Shown here piece after piece: positions 58,817-64,000 of a stretch of 64,000 nucleotides of DNA; position 1 is the first letter of the stretch, and each line of letters begins with the position of its first letter. The notes beneath the pieces were generated by a model. The model was not told the origin of the DNA. It did no database searches and worked only from the letters and a program-made list of their open reading frames with translations. Position numbers and translations under genes: made by a program. Source of the DNA: an uncultured Bacillota bacterium (lineage in GTDB: Bacteria > Bacillota_I > Bacilli_A > RF39 > UBA660); the NCBI GenBank assembly GCA_958428295.1, contig CAUAFL010000001.1:98501-162500 (forward strand), read 5' to 3'.

Positions 58817-59725
58817 ATGGAACTTACCGTCGATAAAAAGCAGTACTTTGATCAGTTAATGCAGTTTGAAGAGTCTATTTATCAATCTTATTTTGGTAAT
58901 ATGCCCATTTTATCTTTTGGTAAAGAAAAAGATAAAAATGAAGTACTTCATAATTTAATCACTAGTTTTGCCGTGGAAAATTATTTGCTATTTTATCGTT
59001 TTCAAGAGTTTCATCCTGTCGAAATGCTTGCTTACGTGAAAGAGCAATTGCAAAAGATGAGTACTGTTAATAACGAAGAAGCTATTTTGACAAGCGAATT
59101 AGAAACGTTTAAATGGCGGCGGCTGATTGGTAAGTTGCAATTATTATCCGATGAGGAATTTTCTAGTGAGGAGTGTTTGTTGGAGAGTTTTGATTTAAAG
59201 AAGGAAGAAGCGTTTCTTTATTTCCTACATCAGGATAGTAATTCCTCTTCTTTATTACCAGAAGTCCGTAAGCGCCTATTAGCTGCTAAGTTTTCTATCT
59301 TTTATCTTTCTCCTAAAGAGTTACTTCATTGTGTGGATGGTTTTGCACCACATAAAGGGATTTTTGATTATGCCAAGGATACGCAAGAGGCTTTAGAGTT
59401 TCCTAAGGAAGATTATCATCATTATTGTTGTCAATATGGCGGATCATTAGTGAATGAACAGATTGTAAAGTTATTACAGTTAGAGCAAGATGATTTGGAA
59501 CATAATCCTTATGCAATTAGTACTGCTATTTTACGGCAGGAATTAGTTCGGACGGGGATGTTATTTTTGTCTAGTGCTGAAATTGAAGAATTATATAAAG
59601 ATTTCAATACTTATCGTAGTATTAATGAACAAATCAGAGAGTATAGTCCAAAAGCCTTAGATATTATTTATGTAGCTTTTGATTGTAGTCAAAAAGATAA
59701 AGAAAAGGTGTATCGCAAAACTTAG
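58817..59725 (+). CDS. Hypothetical protein, 302 residues
   Basis: I do not recognise this gene. The product is soluble, acidic and mostly helical, with no signal or membrane helix. Two Cys residues in DYHHYCCQYGGS, and a C-terminal NEQIREYSPKALDIIYVAFDCSQ. No enzyme motif is clear. The ribosome site AGGGGGAAGA precedes the ATG. A TATAAT-like box (GTGATATAATAG) is upstream. It precedes gpsA by about 70 bases. Confidence 0.6.
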   Translation: MELTVDKKQYFDQLMQFEESIYQSYFGNMPILSFGKEKDKNEVLHNLITSFAVENYLLFYRFQEFHPVEMLAYVKEQLQKMSTVNNEEAILTSELETFKWRRLIGKLQLLSDEEFSSEECLLESFDLKKEEAFLYFLHQDSNSSSLLPEVRKRLLAAKFSIFYLSPKELLHCVDGFAPHKGIFDYAKDTQEALEFPKEDYHHYCCQYGGSLVNEQIVKLLQLEQDDLEHNPYAISTAILRQELVRTGMLFLSSAEIEELYKDFNTYRSINEQIREYSPKALDIIYVAFDCSQKDKEKVYRKT

Positions 59726-59797
59726 GATTGGGGTTCTAGGTTTTTGTTTTCAAGAAGTTTTATTTATGATAAAATAAAGAAGAAAGGTAGGATGTCT

Positions 59798-60760
59798 ATG
59801 AAAATAACGATATTAGGAAGTGGTGCTTTTGGCTTAGCACTCGGTCAGTTATGGCATCAACATTCTTCCGCTGATGTAGTGATTTGGACAGCTTTTGAAG
59901 AAGAAAAAGAGCAGATTGTTAATGACCATTGTTATCAGAAAGTATTACCAGATATTATGTTAGATGAAACATTAGTAGTTACTACTGATTTGAGGGCTGC
60001 TTTACAGGATACTTCTTGTGTGGTAGTGGCAGTTCCCTGTGCAGCTGTGCGTTCGGTCTTAAAACAAATTTCTTCCTTTGTTTCTCCTAGTTGTTGTTTT
60101 TTATTTGTTTGTAAAGGGTTAGAGCAAAATACAAACAAGTGTATGAGTGAAGTATATCAAGAATTGGGCTATCAAAATGCGTTTGGTGTTTTAGCTGGTG
60201 GTACGTTTGCTAAAGATCTCATTACTAATTGTCCAGCGGGTTTGACATTAGCCACCACTTCGCCTATGGTGAGGGAAACGGTTACCACATTATTTAAGCA
60301 AAGTCGTATCTGTATTGAAAATTGTACCGATATTGTTGGTGTTGAGTTTTCTAGTACTTTAAAAAATATCTTTGCTATTCTTATGGGAGCCCTTACTACC
60401 AAATATTCTGCTTCTTCTGCTAATGCTTACTTTTTAACACGTTTTTTTGCTTTATATCAAACTTTATTGGTTACCTTTGGTGGGGAAGTAACAACCGCTC
60501 AAACTTTTTCGGGGTTGGGAGATTTTTTATTAACTTGTCAAAGTAGTAATAGTCGTAATTATCGTTTTGGAAAATTACTAGTGCAAGATTATCAAAAGGC
60601 CATGGCGTTTGCTACTGAAATGACGGTAGAAGGACGTTGTGCTTTAGAAGCAATACTAACTCTTTGTGTAAAGAAAAATAAGACGATACCGCTTCTTTTG
60701 TTTATGCAAGATTTTGTGTTAGGGAAGCAAAAAATAGAAGCTATTTTTAGCGTTTTATAG
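59798..60760 (+). CDS. gpsA: Glycerol-3-phosphate dehydrogenase (NAD(P)+)
   Basis: This enzyme makes glycerol-3-phosphate for phospholipids. The 320-residue protein has the N-terminal Rossmann motif GSGAFGLAL, CKGLEQ, the catalytic Lys region EFSSTLKNIFAI and SGLGDFLLTCQSSNSRNYRFG. The segment corresponding to the common SGPSFA is AGGTFA, a divergence. Start ATG 59798 spaces best with AAAGG; ATG 59792 is an alternative. Separate promoter not firm. Confidence 0.9.
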   Translation: MKITILGSGAFGLALGQLWHQHSSADVVIWTAFEEEKEQIVNDHCYQKVLPDIMLDETLVVTTDLRAALQDTSCVVVAVPCAAVRSVLKQISSFVSPSCCFLFVCKGLEQNTNKCMSEVYQELGYQNAFGVLAGGTFAKDLITNCPAGLTLATTSPMVRETVTTLFKQSRICIENCTDIVGVEFSSTLKNIFAILMGALTTKYSASSANAYFLTRFFALYQTLLVTFGGEVTTAQTFSGLGDFLLTCQSSNSRNYRFGKLLVQDYQKAMAFATEMTVEGRCALEAILTLCVKKNKTIPLLLFMQDFVLGKQKIEAIFSVL

Positions 60761-60775
60761 AAGTAGGTGGAAAGT

Positions 60776-61909
60776 ATGGAATTATATTTTCAACCAATTA
60801 AAATAGCCTTATTGGTTTTTCCTTTTTTGGCTTTACTCATTACCGTTCCCTATTTATTACAACAATATCATAAATATGGGGCTGTACCGGTGTTACGCAG
60901 TGTAATCGTCTATACGTTCATTCTCTATTTATTAAGTGCCTTTTTCTTAGTTATCTTGCCACTTCCTAGTCGAGAGGCGGTAATGTTAATGCCCACTAAA
61001 GTGCCTCAGTTAATACCTTTACAGTTTTTAAAAGATATAATTACTCATTGCACTATTGACTTTACTGATTTTCATAGTTATTTAGCTTTCTTTCAACAAC
61101 CAGAGGTATATACGGTTCTTTTTAACTTAGTATTAACGATACCATTTGGCATTTATTTGCGTTATTACTTTAAAAAGAAGTGGTATCATGTGGCGATGTT
61201 AAGTTTTTTGTTAAGTCTTTTTTTTGAAGTAACACAACTCACTGGTCTTTATGGTATTTACCCTAAAGCTTATCGCTTATTTGATATTGATGATTTATTG
61301 ATGAATACTTTAGGTGGTCTTTTAGGGTTTTGCCTAACACCATTGGTTACTCATTTTTTTCCTACTAGGGAAGAACTTGATGAGGTTTCTTATAAAAGAG
61401 GAAGAAGTGTTTCTATTTATCGTCGCGGTGTGGCTTTCTTAGTAGATAGTTTTTTCTATTTATTTTTGATAGTAATTAGTTCCTTATTATTTTCATCTAT
61501 TTCTACGGCTAGTGTTGTTATTACTATTAGTTATTTTTGTCTGTTGCCGGCTTTTACAGGTGTGACGGTAGGGAAGCTATTAGTGCGCTTAAAACTTTGT
61601 GGTACGGGTCAACGCTTTTCCCATCTTTTGACTTTTGTTAGACAGTTGTTACTATATTTTGTAGTATTGCCTGGCCCTTTCCTAGCATTATGGTTATTTT
61701 CTTTTACTAGTGATTTTTCATTTGTTCATTTTATCTGTCTTTTTTTAGGAATATTGGTTCTTTGTCTTTATGGTTACTATTGGATTCAGCTTCTTCAGTC
61801 GTTGTTTGGTAAGAATGTTGATTTTTATTATGAGAAGTTAACAAAGGTAAAAAATGTCAGTACTATTCGTTACGGGATGGACTTAACGGAACAAAGTGTG
61901 GTAGAATAG
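60776..61909 (+). CDS. VanZ-like and RDD-domain membrane protein
   Basis: This 377-residue protein joins two membrane units: a VanZ-like N-terminal part (helices to about residue 205, with FEVTQLTGLYGIYPKAYRLFDIDDLLMNTLGG) and an RDD-type C-terminal part starting RRGVAFLVDSFFYLF. VanZ-RDD fusions are common in Firmicutes; the VanZ role in glycopeptide resistance is only for some. ATG 60776 is 5 bases after AGGTGG. Confidence 0.85.
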   Translation: MELYFQPIKIALLVFPFLALLITVPYLLQQYHKYGAVPVLRSVIVYTFILYLLSAFFLVILPLPSREAVMLMPTKVPQLIPLQFLKDIITHCTIDFTDFHSYLAFFQQPEVYTVLFNLVLTIPFGIYLRYYFKKKWYHVAMLSFLLSLFFEVTQLTGLYGIYPKAYRLFDIDDLLMNTLGGLLGFCLTPLVTHFFPTREELDEVSYKRGRSVSIYRRGVAFLVDSFFYLFLIVISSLLFSSISTASVVITISYFCLLPAFTGVTVGKLLVRLKLCGTGQRFSHLLTFVRQLLLYFVVLPGPFLALWLFSFTSDFSFVHFICLFLGILVLCLYGYYWIQLLQSLFGKNVDFYYEKLTKVKNVSTIRYGMDLTEQSVVE

Positions 61910-61929
61910 AGATAATTTAGGAGGTTATA

Positions 61930-62580
61930 ATGCGTATTGAGGTTAAAAAAATGATGTTTCCTTCCATGATTAGTTCCTTATTATTCTTGGTATTAGGAAT
62001 TTTATTACTATTTAAGTCGGCGACTACTTTATTTATTATTTCTTATGTGATTGGAGCAATTCTCATTGCTTTAGGAGTGATGGCGCTATTTCACTTTTTT
62101 ACGAATCGAAAAGGTGATAGTTTTAATCAATTAAATATTATTTATGGTGTTGTCTGTGTATTATGTGGGATTTTCTTTATTAAAGAGCCCAAAACAATTG
62201 GTAGTTTGATGCCAGTATTTTTGGGAATTGGTATTATTATTAGTAGTTCTTTAAAAATTCAACAGGCTTTAGTACTACGAAACTTAGGTAGTCGTTATTG
62301 GGTAGGTTCTTTTGTGACAGCTCTACTTTGTTTAATCTGTGGGGTAGTGTTATTATTTAATCCTTTTAGTGGTGCGGTCTTGTTTACCAAAATAATTGGT
62401 TTATTCTTATTGATCTATGCGATTATGGATATTATTAATACTTTTTTTCTAAAGAAAAGTCATCAAAAGGGGATGGCAGTATACGATGAAGAAGTAAGCA
62501 AAAAGAGGAAATCGCGTAAGGTAGCAGAAGCACAGGTTGTGAAAGAGGTGAAAAAGAAATCAAATGAGGAAGAACAATGA
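61930..62580 (+). CDS. DUF308 (HdeD-like) membrane protein
   Basis: This 216-residue protein has six hydrophobic helices in three pairs (ISSLLFLVLGILLLFK, VCVLCGIFFIKEPK, ALLCLICGVVLLFNP), the DUF308 pattern, and a charged tail of about 40 residues (KKRKSRKVAEAQVVKEVKKK). AGGAGG precedes the ATG by 7 bases. Its stop overlaps a small downstream gene (ATGA). Confidence 0.8.
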   Translation: MRIEVKKMMFPSMISSLLFLVLGILLLFKSATTLFIISYVIGAILIALGVMALFHFFTNRKGDSFNQLNIIYGVVCVLCGIFFIKEPKTIGSLMPVFLGIGIIISSSLKIQQALVLRNLGSRYWVGSFVTALLCLICGVVLLFNPFSGAVLFTKIIGLFLLIYAIMDIINTFFLKKSHQKGMAVYDEEVSKKRKSRKVAEAQVVKEVKKKSNEEEQ

Positions 62581-62735
62581 TTTTATTTGATCTTTCGAAA
62601 AGTCTTGAGGGGTTAGATCAAACCTTAAATGGTTTTCTAGAACAGTATTCTAAAAATCCGCTTTTTTGGAGCTTTTTGCTGATTGCCTTGTTTGCTTTTG
62701 CAAGTTGGGGGATTCAGTATCTTAACAAGAAGTAG
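62577..62735 (+). CDS. Small membrane protein, 52 residues
   Basis: A short frame (MILFDLSKSLEGLDQTLNGF...) overlaps the DUF308 stop codon by 4 bases. It has an N-terminal amphipathic part and one membrane helix (FWSFLLIALFAFASWGIQYL). It is probably translated by coupling and is typical of small envelope proteins; no family known to me. Confidence 0.55.
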   Translation: MILFDLSKSLEGLDQTLNGFLEQYSKNPLFWSFLLIALFAFASWGIQYLNKK

Positions 62736-62801
62736 TAGTTTCGTTAAGGAAATTGCTCTTTTTTAATTTTTACGTTATACTCGTTACAGAAAGGAGACAG
62801 C

Positions 62802-63356
62802 ATGGATAAATTAGAAATTGGAAAACGGTATGCTATTCATAGTTACAAACACAATGGTCAAATTTATAAAGCTTGGGATGAAGCTGTTCTTCTTGATTAT
62901 GATGAAGAAAAAGGTTGGTATGTCTTTGGGAATGATCGTACGAAAGTAACTGAAGCAGATGGCAGGACTTGGCGTACAAAAGAACCAGCGGTGTTATTTT
63001 TTTTTAGGGACCACTGGTATAACATTATTGGTCAATTGAAAAACCGCGGTTTGTATTATTATTGTAATTTAGCGAGTCCCGTAATTATTGAGGAAGACAC
63101 CATTAAATATATTGATTACGATTTGGATGTCAAAGTATTTCCTGGTGGGAGCTTTAAAGTTGTCGACCGTGGTGAATATAATTATCATCGTAAGCAGATG
63201 GCTTATCCAGATGAGATTGATATCATTTTAAAGAAAGAGTTATCAAATTTAATTGGTTATATTCGTGATAAGGATGGCTGTTTTAATTTTTCTTTTGTAA
63301 AACAGTTTTATTTACAATATCAACAATTAAAAGAAAATAAGGAAGTGAAGGAATAG
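62802..63356 (+). CDS. DUF402 nucleoside tri-/diphosphate phosphatase (Ntdp, YgaC-like)
   Basis: This 184-residue protein matches Ntdp enzymes: EPAVLFFFRDHWYNIIGQLK, GLYYYCNLASPVII, IKYIDYDLDVKVFPGG and EYNYHRKQMAYPDEI. In Staphylococcus and Bacillus such proteins hydrolyse NTPs/NDPs. Metal ligands in the DYDLD motif are kept. Strong ribosome site AAAGGAG. A terminator ends it before the rRNA promoters. Confidence 0.9.
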   Translation: MDKLEIGKRYAIHSYKHNGQIYKAWDEAVLLDYDEEKGWYVFGNDRTKVTEADGRTWRTKEPAVLFFFRDHWYNIIGQLKNRGLYYYCNLASPVIIEEDTIKYIDYDLDVKVFPGGSFKVVDRGEYNYHRKQMAYPDEIDIILKKELSNLIGYIRDKDGCFNFSFVKQFYLQYQQLKENKEVKE

Positions 63357-63375
63357 TGGTATTTCTTCTTTTTTA
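63347..63375 (+). terminator. Terminator after the DUF402 gene
   Basis: GAAGGAA pairs with TTTCTTC (one wobble) around TAGTGGTA, then a T run; the stop codon is in the loop. Confidence 0.6.
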
Positions 63376-63428
63376 TAGCATATAGTATATAGGGTCTAAG
63401 CAAAATAGAAAATATTTTTCAAAAAGTG

Positions 63429-63457
63429 TTGACATTAAAATCGGGCTCTGATATAGT
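63429..63457 (+). promoter_or_regulatory. rRNA promoter P1
   Basis: TTGACA (63429-63434) and TATAGT (63452-63457), 17 bases apart. Confidence 0.8.
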
Positions 63458-63570
63458 AGAAAACGTCGCTTGCAAAAGCAGACAAAAAACACTGAAATTC
63501 GTCAATTTCCTACGGGAAAGCGGTGTCAGTTTGACTAAACCAAAAAAATAAAAAATGTCGTAAAAAAGTG

Positions 63571-63599
63571 TTGACATTCTTAAAAATAATTGGTATAGT
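63571..63599 (+). promoter_or_regulatory. rRNA promoter P2
   Basis: TTGACA (63571-63576) and TATAGT (63594-63599), 17 bases apart; GTGTTGACATT is shared with P1. Confidence 0.8.
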
Positions 63600-63684
63600 T
63601 GAAACACACCGACTGAGGAAGACGGTGTTAAATTATGCCAAATGTTATTGTCAATTAAAAAAATGAAAAAAATTCGAAAAACGA

Positions 63685-63713
63685 TTGACAGTTAAAAAGT
63701 TATTTGGTATATT
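63685..63713 (+). promoter_or_regulatory. rRNA promoter P3
   Basis: TTGACA (63685-63690) and TATATT (63708-63713), 17 bases apart. Confidence 0.8.
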
Positions 63714-63823
63714 ATTAACGCAGCTTGTGAAAAACAAGATGATGAACAAAATGTTCTTTGAAAACTAAGCAAAACGTCAATGTTGAGTAGTCAGGAAACT
63801 TATAAACTAAAAAATATTAATTA

Positions 63824-64000
<177 letters not shown>

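Larger units (their letters stand above)
63357..63823 (+). promoter_or_regulatory. rRNA leader and promoter region
   Basis: This 467-base gap holds three tandem rRNA promoters and no gene. Hairpins lie after P1 (TTTCC-TAC-GGGAAA), after P2 (CACCG...CGGTG) and after P3 (CTTGT...ACAAG). Before the 16S start is TGTTCTTTGAAAACTAAGC, a boxA-type leader common in Firmicutes. Confidence 0.8.

Noticed and set aside
59744..59797. Longer start of gpsA
   Set aside because: The Rossmann fold should begin at MKITILG and AAAGG spaces to 59798.

Overview
The window is AT-rich DNA from a spore-forming, strictly fermentative low-GC Firmicute. Evidence: an alpha/beta small acid-soluble spore protein, SpoIVA, a SpoVIF-like protein and CwlD; class III (anaerobic) ribonucleotide reductase; acetate kinase; L13/S9, Der and YsxC of Firmicutes type; a 16S rRNA 5' end resembling Erysipelotrichales / RF39 / RFN20 Bacilli; and surface proteins typical of gut Firmicutes (sortase substrate, BspA-type repeats, SpaA-like domains). 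The lineage below class Bacilli is inference.

Layout. 1-1393: 3' end of clpB. 1493-3557 (minus): a sortase and its thioester/SpaA surface protein. 3727-5895: an ArsR repressor with its operator and a Zn/Cd P-type ATPase. 5979-10280: tmk-like kinase, DUF1653, fhs, DUF421 and CorA. 10304-13876 (minus): exported repeat protein, lipoprotein, YhcC-type radical SAM protein and patatin. 13955-18916: VanY-like peptidase, unknown gene, GH31 protein, SDR. 18917-24027: a degenerate ECF transporter module followed by truA, a phosphoesterase, rplM (with a structured leader) and rpsI. 24167-25900: a holin/endolysin-like pair and a PF06541 membrane protein. 25901-26293: non-coding, with overlapping inverted repeats and an IS-end relic. 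26294-29965: ZIP transporter, cwlD, a SpoIID-like protein and a phospholipase-C-like protein. 30063-32897: Abi/HEPN protein, HtrA protease and an unknown protein. 33022-33976: a decayed IS256-family element with both ends retained. 34121-39638: an NrdD-like pseudo-enzyme divergent from nrdD-nrdG-dut. 39874-42164: nifS-like desulfurase and thiI. 42240-43921: SASP and a BspA-type surface protein. 44024-46759: ackA, nrnA, ysxC. 46862-50001: unknown gene, spoIVA, lipase-like protein. 50068-52678: pilin-like Ig/Cys-rich protein and a small anchored partner. 52717-54494 (minus): spoVIF-like, small coiled-coil protein, der. 54620-62735: amidohydrolase, membrane proteins, a small XRE regulator, LiaF-like, DUF975, unknown, gpsA, VanZ-RDD, DUF308 and a 52-residue membrane peptide. 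62802-64000: ntdP (DUF402), three tandem rRNA promoters and the start of 16S rRNA.

The strongest unusual signals are proteins that keep their fold and place but have lost catalytic residues: the ECF ATPases, the NrdD paralogue, the SpoIID-like protein, the GH31 enzyme and the sortase. Other candidates are a possible Abi-HtrA-unknown three-gene system, the pilin/Ig/Cys-rich adhesin and the L13 leader pseudoknot. All motif calls were made by eye; no database search was run.
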